From Streptomyces tauricus (GTDB lineage: Bacteria > Actinomycetota > Actinomycetes > Streptomycetales > Streptomycetaceae): a stretch of DNA of 64,000 nt. Within the stretch, counting starts at the first letter, position 1. Every line of letters starts with the position of its first letter. A program made the translations under genes and the position numbers. Below, one piece after another: positions 35,836 to 44,682 of this stretch. The stretch is taken from the NCBI RefSeq assembly GCF_014650955.1, contig NZ_BMVY01000001.1:248001-312000 (forward strand), in the 5' to 3' direction. The notes beneath the pieces are model-generated. The model did no database searches and was not told the origin of the DNA. It saw only the letters and a program-made list of their open reading frames with translations.

Positions 35836-36063
35836 GTGCCACAGGTGGAGAACGGGATACGGGCCAGCTCGCTGGACGTCAGCTGGACCAAGAGCCGCCA
35901 CAGCAATGCGGAGGGGAACTGCGTGGAGGTCGCCCGCATCGACGGGGGCGTCGCCGTGCGCAACTCCCGGGATCCCGAGGGGCCCGCGCTCGTCTACACG
36001 TCCGCGGAGCTGGCGGCGTTCCTCGCGGGAGCCAAGGACGGTGAGTTCGACCATCTGCTGTGA
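35836..36063 (+). CDS. DUF397 protein (WhiJ-associated small protein)
   Basis: A 75-residue DUF397 protein with the family core WTKSRHSNAEGNCVEVARIDGGVAVRNSRDPEGPALVYTSAELAAFL. GTG 35836 has an AAGGAG ribosome site 5 nt upstream. In Streptomyces these proteins are encoded beside XRE-DUF5753 regulators and act with them in developmental control (the WhiJ systems), where the small protein is thought to relieve DNA binding by the regulator. The regulator gene follows 115 nt downstream in the same direction and a DUF574 methyltransferase converges on it, a familiar trio. Confidence 0.88.
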   Translation: MPQVENGIRASSLDVSWTKSRHSNAEGNCVEVARIDGGVAVRNSRDPEGPALVYTSAELAAFLAGAKDGEFDHLL

Positions 36064-36178
36064 GCCGCCGGGCACCGGCCCAACTCCGTGACCGCTGACG
36101 GGGGATGGGATGCCGCGCGGTCCGGTGCGATACTGTTGCCGTCCTTGTGCCTTGTGCCGGATCGCGGGGGAGTCGAAG

Positions 36179-37099
36179 ATGGTCGCCGAGTCGCCGCGCG
36201 TCGCACGGCTCGAATCCTATCTGGAGCGGTCCGAACCGGCTCCGACTCTGCTGAAGATGCTGGTCGGCGTCCAGCTCTCGGGATTCCGGGAGGACGCCGG
36301 CCTCGCTCAGGACCAGGCCGCGCGCTCCCTGGGCTTCAGCGGCGCCAAGCTCTCACGCATCGAGTCGGGCAAGGGCCGCAAGCCTCCGACCGAGGCCGAT
36401 GTACGCGCACTGCTACGGCTGTACGGCACCGACGAGTACGAAGCCTCGGTGCTCCTCAAGCTGCTGCACCGGGCCAACGAACCCGGCTGGTGGCAGCGTT
36501 ACGACAAGCGCCTCATGCCCGAGTGGTTCGAGCGGCTGGTGGGCCTCCAGGAAGCGGCCGCCGCCATCCGGACCTTCGAGATCCAGTACGTACCCGGTCT
36601 GCTGCAGACGCCGGCCTACACCCGGGCCGTGGTGGAACGGGGCCTGCCGAACGCACCGGCAGCCGAGGTGCACCGTCGGGTCGAACTGCGGATGCGCCGC
36701 GCCCAGTTGCTGAACCGCGCGGACGCCCCGCAGCTGTGGGCGATCATCGACGAGTCCGTCCTGCTGCGTGTCCTGGGCAGCCGGGAAGCGATGCGCGAGC
36801 AGCTCGCCCACCTCATCGAGATGGCTCAACGGCCCCATGTGGTCCTGCAGATCGTGCCTCTGGACGTCACGAACGCCTCGGCGCCCGCCATACCGATCAC
36901 CTATCTGCGGTTCGGCGGGCTCGACCTGCCGGACGTCGTCTACCTGGAACACATCAGAAGCGCCCACTTCCTCGAGGACCGCGACGAGACCGAGGAGTAC
37001 CGGCTCACGCTCGACCGGCTGGCCGACGAGGCCCTGAAGCCTCGCGACTCCCTGCAGATGCTGCGGACCACGATGGAACAGCGCTACGGGCCCGAGTAA
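36179..37099 (+). CDS. XRE-family regulator with DUF5753 domain (WhiJ-like)
   Basis: A 306-residue regulator. The N-terminal XRE helix-turn-helix (about 27-90) reads LSGFREDAGLAQDQAARSLGFSGAKLSRIESGKGRKPP, and the DUF5753 domain (about 110-300) includes QEAAAAIRTFEIQYVPGLLQTPAYTRAVVERG and PHVVLQIVPLD. This is the WhiJ-type repressor class of Streptomyces, which pairs with DUF397 proteins such as the one just upstream. ATG 36179 was chosen because it begins the conserved ESPRVARL stretch. The overlapping palindromes at 35716-35737 are the likely autoregulatory site. Confidence 0.9.
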   Translation: MVAESPRVARLESYLERSEPAPTLLKMLVGVQLSGFREDAGLAQDQAARSLGFSGAKLSRIESGKGRKPPTEADVRALLRLYGTDEYEASVLLKLLHRANEPGWWQRYDKRLMPEWFERLVGLQEAAAAIRTFEIQYVPGLLQTPAYTRAVVERGLPNAPAAEVHRRVELRMRRAQLLNRADAPQLWAIIDESVLLRVLGSREAMREQLAHLIEMAQRPHVVLQIVPLDVTNASAPAIPITYLRFGGLDLPDVVYLEHIRSAHFLEDRDETEEYRLTLDRLADEALKPRDSLQMLRTTMEQRYGPE

Positions 37100-37109
37100 C
37101 CGGCGATCC

Positions 37110-37203
37110 GGACCGCTGAGGAAGCCGGCCGGCCCGGGCCGCTGGGAAGCCGGCCCGGACCGCTGAGGGAGTCGGCCCGGTCCGTTAGGGGAGCCGGCCC
37201 AGG
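37110..37203. repeat. Four imperfect tandem copies of a 22-27 bp unit
   Basis: The unit GGACCGCTGAGGAAGCCGGCC recurs four times with changes between the regulator stop and the start of the convergent DUF574 coding region, whose last codons (about 37185-37203) are part of the final copy. Confidence 0.7.
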
Positions 37204-38003
37204 CCGCCGAACTCGATCCATTCCTGGGAGAGCTGCCGGGTCTCCACCTCGCTGTCGGGGCGCCAGGTGGAGACCTCCACCAGCCCCGGCTCCAGGATCT
37301 CCATGCCGTCGAACAGCGCCGCCACGTCCTTCTCCTGGCGTACGCGTCCCCAGTGGCCCTGCGTCGCCTTGTCCATGAAGTCGGTGACGAAGTCCCGGAC
37401 CCCGGCGTCCTCGCTGACCAGCTGGCAGATCACCATGAAACTGCCCGGTGCGAGCCGCTCGGTCACGCGCCGCACCACGGCCTGCGGGCCGTCGGTGTCA
37501 CTGTCGGGGATGCAGTGGAAGACCGAGTTGAACAGCGCGGCGACCGGCTGCGAGAAGTCGATCAGACGCCGGGTGTCGGGGTGGGAGAAGATCTCGTCGG
37601 TGTTGCGCAGGTCCGCGTGGATGACCGCGGTGCGGTCGTTCTGCTCCAGCAGCGCCCGGCCGTGCACGAGCACCATGGGGTCGTTGTCGACGTAGACCAC
37701 GCGTGCGTCGGGGTCGATGCCCTGGGCGACCTGGTGCACGTTGTCCTGGGTGGGGAGACCGGATCCGTGGTCCAGGAACTGCCGGATCCCGTAGTCCGTC
37801 GCCAGTGTCCTGACGACCCGCTGCAGGAAGCGCCGGTTGTTGAGGGCAAGCCGCCGGGTGCTGGGGACGACCTTGTCGAGCTCTTCGCAGGCCTCGCGGT
37901 CCGCCGAGTAGTTGTCCTTGCCGCCCAGATAGTGGTCGTACATGCGGGCGGCCGTCGGAACAGTGGCGTCGATCTTCTTGGAGAGCGGCCTGTCGGTGTT
38001 CAT
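37185..38003 (-). CDS. DUF574-family SAM methyltransferase
   Basis: A 272-residue protein of the DUF574 (Pfam Methyltransf_19) family. It opens with ATVPTAARMYDHYLGGKDNYSADREA and continues with GIRQFLDHGSGLPTQDNVHQVAQ (the SAM-binding loop, written GSGLPT), VVYVDNDPMVLVHGRALL and VAALFNSVFHCIPD. The family is almost confined to actinomycetes and often neighbours XRE/DUF397 pairs, as here; its substrate is unknown. The upstream region holds a perfect palindrome GATGTACATC (38045-38054) and a TAAGAT -10-like box. Confidence 0.9.
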   Translation of the reverse strand: MNTDRPLSKKIDATVPTAARMYDHYLGGKDNYSADREACEELDKVVPSTRRLALNNRRFLQRVVRTLATDYGIRQFLDHGSGLPTQDNVHQVAQGIDPDARVVYVDNDPMVLVHGRALLEQNDRTAVIHADLRNTDEIFSHPDTRRLIDFSQPVAALFNSVFHCIPDSDTDGPQAVVRRVTERLAPGSFMVICQLVSEDAGVRDFVTDFMDKATQGHWGRVRQEKDVAALFDGMEILEPGLVEVSTWRPDSEVETRQLSQEWIEFGGLGRLP

Positions 38004-38200
38004 GGTTCCCCCGGCTCGATCGGCACCAGCTGCATGCGTAACAGGATGTACATCTTAGGGAGTTGGCGTTCGCGGCGGCCAGCCTGTCACGAAACCGGCC
38101 CTTCGGATGGCGATGCGGTCAACTGTCCGACACGATCCGGCCTGCCCCGCCCCGTCCGCCCCTGCCGGTTCCGCCGCGGGAGCGCCACGGCGGGCGGGGA

Positions 38201-39154
38201 TCAGGCCGCCGCCACGCTCGTGGTCAGTGCCTCACGCAGCCAGGAGTCCGCCCCGCCGAGGGTCGGACCGGGTGTCAACCGCGCCGCCAGGTGCCAGTAG
38301 CGGGCCATCACCGGGTGATCCGCCGCGGCGAGACGGACCGTGAGGGCGCGGCGGAACGCGGGGCTGTCCCGGGTGCCGGAGTCCCGGGCGTGGGCGGCGA
38401 CGTAACAGTCCAGTGCCTCACCAGGGCCTGGGGCGCGGTCGGCCCGCAGGGCGGCGGCCACCAGGAGGTACGCCTCGTGCAGACCGTCGTAGAGCAGGTC
38501 CGGGTGCGCGGCGGTGGCGGGCCGGTGGGACGCGAGGCAGTGGTCGGTGGCGGCCGTCGCCAGGGCGTGGAGGCGGGCGAAGGCGAGGACCTCGTCCGGA
38601 GTCGGGTCGGCCGGGGGCTGTGGGACGGCCGCCTCGGTGACGGCGCCGCGCAGCCGGGCGGAGAGGCGGACCGGCAACACCCGGCGCCAGTAGTGCGCGA
38701 GGGCGGACGTGCTGGGCGGGACGCTGACCGCCCCGATCAGCTCCAGGCGCTCCGCGAGCCGCTCCGGGTCGCCGTCGCGCACCGCCCGCAGCGCGGCCTC
38801 GCGCCAGCGCAGGACGGCGAGTTCGCCGCCGAGGTCGGCCAACCGGCGTGCCACCACGGCCTCCAGCGTGTCGCCGCTGTCGAGGACACGCCCGATCTCC
38901 GGGACGGACACGCCCAGTGAGCGCAGCGCGCGGATCGTGCGCAGCCGCTCCGGCGCCTCGGGCCCGTAACGCCGGTGGCCGCCGCCGCTGCGCGAGGCTT
39001 CGGGCAGCAGGCCCCGGTCGGAGTAGAAGCGGACGGTCTTGACCGTCGTCCGCGCCTGCGCGGCGAGCTCGCCGATGCTCAGGGTGCCGTTGACGCCGCT
39101 CATGCCGTTCACGGCGCTCGTACCGCTCGTGCCGCTCGTGCCGTCGGGTGGCAA
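38201..39154 (-). CDS. MerR-family transcriptional regulator
   Basis: A 317-residue regulator. A repeat-encoded Gly/Thr/Ser/Asn N-terminus is followed by the MerR helix-turn-helix and wing (LSIGELAAQARTTVKTVRFYSDRGLLPEASRSGGGHRRYG, about 25-65) and the dimerisation helix (LRTIRALRSLGVSVPEIGRVLDSGD). A C-terminal domain of about 190 residues has helices resembling TipAS-like ligand sensors. The TTG at 39154 has a GGGAGG site 8 nt upstream and is preferred; ATG codons at 39103 and 39094 are alternatives. Divergence from the double hydrolase gene suggests it controls that gene. Confidence 0.85.
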   Translation of the reverse strand: MPPDGTSGTSGTSAVNGMSGVNGTLSIGELAAQARTTVKTVRFYSDRGLLPEASRSGGGHRRYGPEAPERLRTIRALRSLGVSVPEIGRVLDSGDTLEAVVARRLADLGGELAVLRWREAALRAVRDGDPERLAERLELIGAVSVPPSTSALAHYWRRVLPVRLSARLRGAVTEAAVPQPPADPTPDEVLAFARLHALATAATDHCLASHRPATAAHPDLLYDGLHEAYLLVAAALRADRAPGPGEALDCYVAAHARDSGTRDSPAFRRALTVRLAAADHPVMARYWHLAARLTPGPTLGGADSWLREALTTSVAAA

Positions 39155-39247
39155 GGGTTGAACCTCCCTCAGGGGGAGTTCCTAGGTTAGCGAGGGCGGT
39201 TGCCGGCCAGAACGGTCGGTTGCCACGAACCCACCCTGGAGGTACCG

Positions 39248-40810
39248 ATGTCCGTGTTCATCCTGGTCTCGGGCCCGTTCACCGACGGACGGATCTGGAG
39301 CGAAGTCGTCGGGCGGCTGCGGGAGGCGGGCGCGCAGGCGCACCCGGTGTCGCTGACCACGCAGCCCGAGGCCGATCCGGAGACGCATGTCGAGGACGTG
39401 GTCCGGCTGATCGATTCCCTCGATCCGACGGAGGAGGTGGTGCTGGTCGGCCACGACTACGCCATCCACCCCGTCCTGGGCGCGGCGGACCGCCGCCCCG
39501 AGCGGGTCGCACGGGTCGTGCATTTGGACGCCGGGATGCCGCAGGACGGCGACACGGCCCTCGCCCTGGTGCCGGACCCGTCGGTGCACGAACTGCTGCG
39601 CGCGGACGGCGATCCCGGGCCGGTCCCGCCGCCGGAGCCGGCGCGATGGCAGCGGTGGGGCAGCACGGAGGGCCTGTCGGCGCGGCACCTGGAACTGCTG
39701 AGCCGGCTGGCCGCCCCGCAGTCGGCGCGCACGCTGACGCGGCCACTGCGACTGACCGGCGCCGCCGGGGCCGTGCCCACCACCGGAATCCTGTGCACGG
39801 CCGGCGGGACGACCGTGGAACTGGTCGAGGCGCTGGTACGCACCGGCCCGCCGCACCTGCGGAAGCTGGCCGATCCGAGGGTGGGCTTCTTCGAACTGGC
39901 CACCGGTCACTGGCCGATGCTCTCCTGCCCGGACGAACTGGCCGGGGTTCTGCTCCGCGCCGCCGCCGACGAGGGGCGCCGGCTGACCGTGCCCGAGGAG
40001 GAGTCCTCGTACGGCCGGCCGTTTCTGCTCGACGCCCCGGAGCGCCCGCGCGTACGCAACGGGCGGGTGGACCTCCACCTGCCGGAAACTGGAACGGGAA
40101 CGGAAGCGGAAACCGGAGAGGGAGAGGGCGCGGACGAGGGAGAGGGCGCGGGAGAGCGAGGGGGAGGGGCGCGAGGCCCCTGGCCCGCGGTGCTGTTCGT
40201 GCACGGCGGACCCGTGCCCGCGGATCTAGTCCCCGCGCCGCGCGACTCGCCGTTCTACCTCGGCTACGCCCGGTACACGGCGAGCCTCGGGGCGGTGGGT
40301 GCCGTCGTGGAGCACCGTCTGCACGGCATCACCGACTACGCGCGCGCGGCGGACGACGTGGCGGAGGCCGTCGAGCTGCTGCGGGCCGATCCCCGGGTGG
40401 ACGCGGGGCGCATCGCCCTGTGGGTCTTCTCCGGTGCCGGACTGCTCGCCGCGGACTGGCTCGCCGCGCCGCCGCCGTGGCTGCGCTGCCTTGCCCTCAC
40501 CTACCCGATCCTGGCCCCGCTGCCGGGCTGGGGTGTCGACCCCCGCTTCGGCCCGGTCGGCGCGCTCCGCACCGCCGCCGGGGCGCTGCCGCCCGTCGTC
40601 CTGACCCGGGCGGGCCTGGAGACGCCGCAGATCGCCGCCACAGTGCGGGAGTTCGTGACCGCGGCGACGGAGACGAAGGCCCCGGTCGAGATCATCGACG
40701 TCCCGCACGGCCGCCACGGCTTCGAGAGCGACGAACCGACGGACGAATCACGCGAGGCCGTGGTCCGGGCCGTGCGCACGGTGCTCGCACAGCTGGAACG
40801 GCTGTGGTGA
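39248..40810 (+). CDS. Fused double alpha/beta hydrolase with altered nucleophile elbows
   Basis: A 520-residue fusion of two alpha/beta-hydrolase folds. The N-terminal half (about 1-250) resembles salicylate esterase/MenH-like hydrolases (MSVFILVSGPFTDGRIWSEVVGRL, later HWPMLSCPDELA with the catalytic-type histidine). Its nucleophile elbow reads GHDYA instead of GHSYG, so the serine is an aspartate. A Gly/Glu/Thr-rich linker encoded by hexamers (40089-40165) leads to the C-terminal half (about 310-520). That half has oxyanion motif LFVHGGPVP, an elbow VFSGAGLLA and the final histidine in PHGRHGFES. An Asp elbow suggests a binding or non-hydrolytic role for the first half. The ATG at 39248 is preceded by GGAGG. 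Confidence 0.8.
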   Translation: MSVFILVSGPFTDGRIWSEVVGRLREAGAQAHPVSLTTQPEADPETHVEDVVRLIDSLDPTEEVVLVGHDYAIHPVLGAADRRPERVARVVHLDAGMPQDGDTALALVPDPSVHELLRADGDPGPVPPPEPARWQRWGSTEGLSARHLELLSRLAAPQSARTLTRPLRLTGAAGAVPTTGILCTAGGTTVELVEALVRTGPPHLRKLADPRVGFFELATGHWPMLSCPDELAGVLLRAAADEGRRLTVPEEESSYGRPFLLDAPERPRVRNGRVDLHLPETGTGTEAETGEGEGADEGEGAGERGGGARGPWPAVLFVHGGPVPADLVPAPRDSPFYLGYARYTASLGAVGAVVEHRLHGITDYARAADDVAEAVELLRADPRVDAGRIALWVFSGAGLLAADWLAAPPPWLRCLALTYPILAPLPGWGVDPRFGPVGALRTAAGALPPVVLTRAGLETPQIAATVREFVTAATETKAPVEIIDVPHGRHGFESDEPTDESREAVVRAVRTVLAQLERLW

Positions 40811-40823
40811 TTCGTCCCACGGT

Positions 40824-41594
40824 TCAGGGGCGGGGCCGGGTGGCGGTGTCGAGGTAGAAGGCGTCGATGCTCTGGACGGCCTGCTCGAACTCGTCGAGGT
40901 TGACGGGCTTCGTCACATACGCGTTGGCGTGGCTGCTGTACGCGCCTGTGACGTCGTCCGGGGCGGTGGACGTCGTGAGGACGACCACGGGGATCGTCTG
41001 CAGGTCGTCATCGCTCTTGAGGACCTTCAGCAGGTCGCGGCCGTTCATCCGCGGCATGTTCAGGTCGAGGACGATGAGGTCGGGGCGCGGGGTGCCCGGC
41101 GTCCGCAGGTGCTCCAGCGCGGCGACTCCGTCGGTGACCTGGACCAGGTTGCGGGCCCCGCGCTCGGAGAGGGCTTCTTCGATGAGCATGGCGTCGGCCA
41201 TGTCGTCCTCGACGAGCAGGACGTCGAAGGGACGGGCGGGGGTGGTCATTTTCGGATGCTCCGTGGGTTTCTCGTGGGAGTGGTGGAAAAGCCCCGGCCA
41301 GCGGCGCCGGGCGCCCTGGCGGGTCATGCCGCAGGCGGCGCCGATCTGCGGGTATCCGGCGCCCGCGCGTGCGGCGGCCACCGCCGCCTCCTGCTGGAGC
41401 CGTTCGGTGGCCTGCTTGAGGTGATCCAGCACGTGGAGCAGGGCCAGAGCCTGTGCCGGGTCGTCCGATGCCGGGTGCGACGGGGCTTCCACCAGCCGAC
41501 GGGCGAGGCGCTGCGCGAGATCGCCGACCGTCGCGTCCGCGATGGTCGCTGTCTCCTGCGGAGTGATCCGCAGTGCGAAGTCCTTGCCTGGCAT
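40824..41594 (-). CDS. HTH domain-response regulator receiver fusion
   Basis: One open frame of 256 residues. Residues 1-115 hold a helical region (MPGKDFALRITPQETATIADATVGDLAQRLARR) and a helix-turn-helix-like segment YPQIGAACGMTRQGARRRWPGL. From Met116 follows a CheY-type receiver: VLLVEDDMADAMLIEEAL, phosphoacceptor LIVLDLNMPRMNG, VVLTTST and AYVTKP. In other Streptomyces the receiver is a stand-alone Rcp1-like protein; a GGAG lies 9 nt before the internal ATG at 41249, so a separate short product is possible. The order HTH then REC is the reverse of ordinary response regulators. It lies beside a phytochrome-style histidine kinase on the other strand, its likely phosphodonor. Confidence 0.75.
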   Translation of the reverse strand: MPGKDFALRITPQETATIADATVGDLAQRLARRLVEAPSHPASDDPAQALALLHVLDHLKQATERLQQEAAVAAARAGAGYPQIGAACGMTRQGARRRWPGLFHHSHEKPTEHPKMTTPARPFDVLLVEDDMADAMLIEEALSERGARNLVQVTDGVAALEHLRTPGTPRPDLIVLDLNMPRMNGRDLLKVLKSDDDLQTIPVVVLTTSTAPDDVTGAYSSHANAYVTKPVNLDEFEQAVQSIDAFYLDTATRPRP

Positions 41595-41702
41595 ACCCGG
41601 CACTCTAGGTCCAAGGGGAGCCCCGCGACAACAAGGGTTGTCGCCCTCTAAAGTGTGCTGGCCAAACAAGCAAGACGACAGTCAGAGCGAGGAGCCCACA
41701 GA

Positions 41703-43310
41703 ATGACCGGCGATGAGAGGCAATCGCGTACGCGAGGGCTTTCCGCGTGGACTACCAGGCGGTGGCTTCGTGTAGGGGTGGCCGCGTCCCTGGTGGTTCT
41801 GGCCGTGCTCGGGACAGCGGGCGCCTACGTCCTGGGGCGGACCGAGACGCTCAGCAGCAACCTCGTGGACGTGCGCTCTCCCGCGCTGACCGTCTCCATA
41901 CGCCTGGAAGCGGCCGTGCTCAACCAGGAGACCGGGATCCGCGGCTACGGACTCACCGGCACGAAGGCGTTCCTCACCCCCTACGAGGAGGGGGTCACCG
42001 AGCAGGAGACGAACCGCAAGCAGCTCGCCGGGCTGCTGCGGGGCGACGCCGCACGGCTGAAGGACCTGAAGACCGTGCAGGACGCCGTGACGAGGTGGCA
42101 GGAGAGGATCGCCCGGCCCGTCGCCGCCGAGCCGGCCGGTTCGCCCTCACCGCTGGCCACCGAACGGGCCGCGGAGGGCAAGGTGATCTTCGACGACGTA
42201 CGCGCCGCCCTGAGCGGCCAGCAGGAGCGGCTGCGCGAGGACCGTGTCCATGCCAGGGACGACCTGATGTCCACGATGGCCCTGCGCAACTGGGTGTTCA
42301 GCGCCATCGCCGTACTCATCGTCCTCCTCACGGCGTTGATCTTCGAAGGGCTGCGGCGCGGCATCAACAGGCCCCTGGAGCAGCTCGGCGCGGACGCCCG
42401 TGCCGTCGCGGGCGGTGACTTCGAGCACCCCATCACCCCGACCGGCCCCGCGGATCTGCGCCGCCTCAGCAGCGAGATCGACTTCATGCGCCGGCGTCTC
42501 GTCCGGGAGCTGGCCGTCAGCGAGGAGACACGGCTACGTCTGAACGCGCAGACCGCCGACCTCCAGCGCTCCAACGCCGAACTGGAGCAGTTCGCGTACG
42601 TGGCCTCCCACGACCTCCAGGAGCCGCTGCGCAAGGTCTCCAGCTTCACCCAGCTCCTCCAGCGGCGCTACGGAGGGCAGCTCGACAGCCGGGCCGACCA
42701 GTACATCGACTTCGCGGTCGACGGGGCGAACCGCATGCAGATCCTCATCAACGACCTGCTCGACTTCTCCCGGGTCGGACGCCTGCACAACGCGCATCAG
42801 AGTGTCGACCTGGACGAGGTGCTGGAACGGACCCTGTCCACGATGAGCGTGGGCATCGAGGAGGCCGGGGCGACGATCACCCACGACCCGCTGCCGACCC
42901 TGGTCGCGGACCCCACCCAGCTGGGCATGCTCTGGCAGAACCTGATCGGCAACGCCGTCAAGTTCCGGCGCCCGGGCGAGACGCCGAAGATCCACGTCAC
43001 GGCGGAGCGGGAAGGCGAGCTGTGGCGGTTCGCCGTCACCGACAACGGCATCGGCATCGCACCGGAGTACGCCGACAAGATCTTCGTGATCTTCCAGCGG
43101 CTGCACACCAAGGACACCTACTCGGGCAGCGGGATCGGCCTCGCGATGTGCAAGAAGATCGTCGAGTTCCACGGCGGCACCATCTCCGTCGACCCGGCCT
43201 ACCACGACGGCGCCCGCATCGTCTTCACCCTCGCACCCCGGCCGCCGGAGAGCCCCGGCACGGACACCACGCCGGAAGCCACCCGCGCGGAGGCGGAGCA
43301 GGCGCGATGA
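41703..43310 (+). CDS. CHASE3-HAMP sensor histidine kinase
   Basis: A 535-residue kinase. Two membrane helices (about 20-44 and 198-218) bracket a CHASE3 sensor domain. HAMP follows, then a coiled coil and HisKA with phosphohistidine in QFAYVASHDLQEPLRKVSSFTQLL (about 304), then HATPase with N-box NLIGNAVKFRRPG, VTDNGIGIAPEYADKIFVIFQRLH and GSGIGLAMCKKIVE. The HisKA type with DLQEPLR is that of bacteriophytochrome-like kinases. It is coupled to the REC-SpoIIE gene by ATGA at 43307, and the HTH-REC gene is divergent. Together they form one signalling island. The ATG at 41703 has GAGGAG upstream. Confidence 0.93.
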   Translation: MTGDERQSRTRGLSAWTTRRWLRVGVAASLVVLAVLGTAGAYVLGRTETLSSNLVDVRSPALTVSIRLEAAVLNQETGIRGYGLTGTKAFLTPYEEGVTEQETNRKQLAGLLRGDAARLKDLKTVQDAVTRWQERIARPVAAEPAGSPSPLATERAAEGKVIFDDVRAALSGQQERLREDRVHARDDLMSTMALRNWVFSAIAVLIVLLTALIFEGLRRGINRPLEQLGADARAVAGGDFEHPITPTGPADLRRLSSEIDFMRRRLVRELAVSEETRLRLNAQTADLQRSNAELEQFAYVASHDLQEPLRKVSSFTQLLQRRYGGQLDSRADQYIDFAVDGANRMQILINDLLDFSRVGRLHNAHQSVDLDEVLERTLSTMSVGIEEAGATITHDPLPTLVADPTQLGMLWQNLIGNAVKFRRPGETPKIHVTAEREGELWRFAVTDNGIGIAPEYADKIFVIFQRLHTKDTYSGSGIGLAMCKKIVEFHGGTISVDPAYHDGARIVFTLAPRPPESPGTDTTPEATRAEAEQAR

Positions 43311-44512
43311 CCGGACAAACGACGGCCGCCCCGGGCGCGGCCTCCGACAACCCGATGTACCGCATTCTCCTGATCGAGGACGACCCGGGCGACGCGCTGC
43401 TCGTGGAGGAACTCCTGCACGACACCGGGCTGCGGTTCGCGCTGACGACCCGGACCACGCTGGCCGAGGCGCGCGCCGAACTGGCGGGCGGCCCGATCGA
43501 CTGCATCTTCCTCGATCTCCACCTGCCCGACGTGTCGGGCATCGACGCTGTCACCGCGGTCCGCGGGCTCGCCCCGCACACCGCGGTGATCGTCCTGACC
43601 GGGCTGTCCGAGGACCGGGCGGGCACCGACGCCATGGCGGCCGGTGCCCAGGACTACCTCGTCAAGGGCAAGGTCGAACCGGACCTCCTGCAGAGGACGC
43701 TGCGCTACGCCGTCTACCGGAGCCAGACCGAACGAGCGAGCGCTGAGGCCCAGGCGGTTCAACTGCGAGCGGAGGAGAACGCCCGTCTGGAACGGGGTCT
43801 GCTGCCGCAGCCGATCCTCGACACCTCCACGGTCAGAGTGACCTCCCGTTATCTGCCCGGCGCCACGATGGCCCTGCTCGGCGGTGACTTCCTCGATGTG
43901 GTCGAAGGGGACGACGGGCTGCTGCACGCCGTGGTCGGAGACGTCAGCGGCCACGGCCCCGACGCCGCCGCACTCGGTGTCTGCCTGCGGATAGCCTGGC
44001 GCTCCCTCGTACTCGGCGGGCACCGCGGGGACGACCTGCTGCACCTGATGGAACGCATCCTCATCGCCGAACGCGGCAACCAGCAGCTGTTCGCCACGTG
44101 CACGCTGCTCACCCTCGACCAGGAGGCCGCCACCGCGACCCTCCACCTCGCCGGCCACCATGAACCCCTCCTCACCGCACCCGAGGGGACCTGGGAGGTG
44201 ACCGCCGCCCACGGCATCGCGCTGGGCATCGTCCCCGGCGTCCACAGCTGGCCCTCCACGGTCGTCCCGCTCCCGGCCGCCGGAGCCCTGACGCTCTACA
44301 CCGACGGCCTCACCGAAGGACACAACGGGACGAAGGAGGAGCGGCTCGGCGTCGAGGGGCTGCTCGCGCTGATACAGAAACTGCCGTCGGCGGACCCGGC
44401 CGCCCACGTCGACCTCCTCATCAAGGAGACCCATGCGCTGAACGCCGGCCGGCACTCCGACGACCTGGCCGTGCTCCGCCTCGACTGGGGCAGCCGGCCC
44501 GCTCGTCCCTGA
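43307..44512 (+). CDS. Response regulator receiver-SpoIIE phosphatase fusion
   Basis: A 401-residue protein. A CheY-like receiver (about 17-135, phosphoacceptor in CIFLDLHLPDVSG) is followed by a helical linker (ERASAEAQAVQLRAEENARLERGLLPQP) and a SpoIIE/PP2C domain (about 180-395) with GGDFLDVVE, GDVSGHGPDAAAL, YTDGLTEG and DDLAVLRLD. Phosphorylation of the receiver by the upstream kinase likely switches the phosphatase, which would dephosphorylate STAS antagonists and so release sigma or kinase partners. It overlaps the kinase gene by 4 nt. It is the second SpoIIE-type enzyme in the window. Confidence 0.92.
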   Translation: MTGQTTAAPGAASDNPMYRILLIEDDPGDALLVEELLHDTGLRFALTTRTTLAEARAELAGGPIDCIFLDLHLPDVSGIDAVTAVRGLAPHTAVIVLTGLSEDRAGTDAMAAGAQDYLVKGKVEPDLLQRTLRYAVYRSQTERASAEAQAVQLRAEENARLERGLLPQPILDTSTVRVTSRYLPGATMALLGGDFLDVVEGDDGLLHAVVGDVSGHGPDAAALGVCLRIAWRSLVLGGHRGDDLLHLMERILIAERGNQQLFATCTLLTLDQEAATATLHLAGHHEPLLTAPEGTWEVTAAHGIALGIVPGVHSWPSTVVPLPAAGALTLYTDGLTEGHNGTKEERLGVEGLLALIQKLPSADPAAHVDLLIKETHALNAGRHSDDLAVLRLDWGSRPARP

Positions 44513-44682
44513 GCTCCGGCGACGGCCCCCGCCCGCCCGGAAACCCTTGTCCGGCGGGCGAGTTCACCCGGGCGGGTTGTTTGCGCGGCGGGTGGGACCG
44601 GTCGGCGCATGGGCGCCGGACGGGCGGGGAGAAACGGATTGCGCGCATGTGTCCCCGTTCCTCCGTCCCAAGGAGCCGGTCT

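Noticed and set aside
34841..38003. Defence island or toxin-antitoxin system around the XRE and DUF397 genes
   Set aside because: XRE-DUF5753, DUF397 and DUF574 form a known developmental-type trio; no nuclease, toxin or phage-related gene is present.
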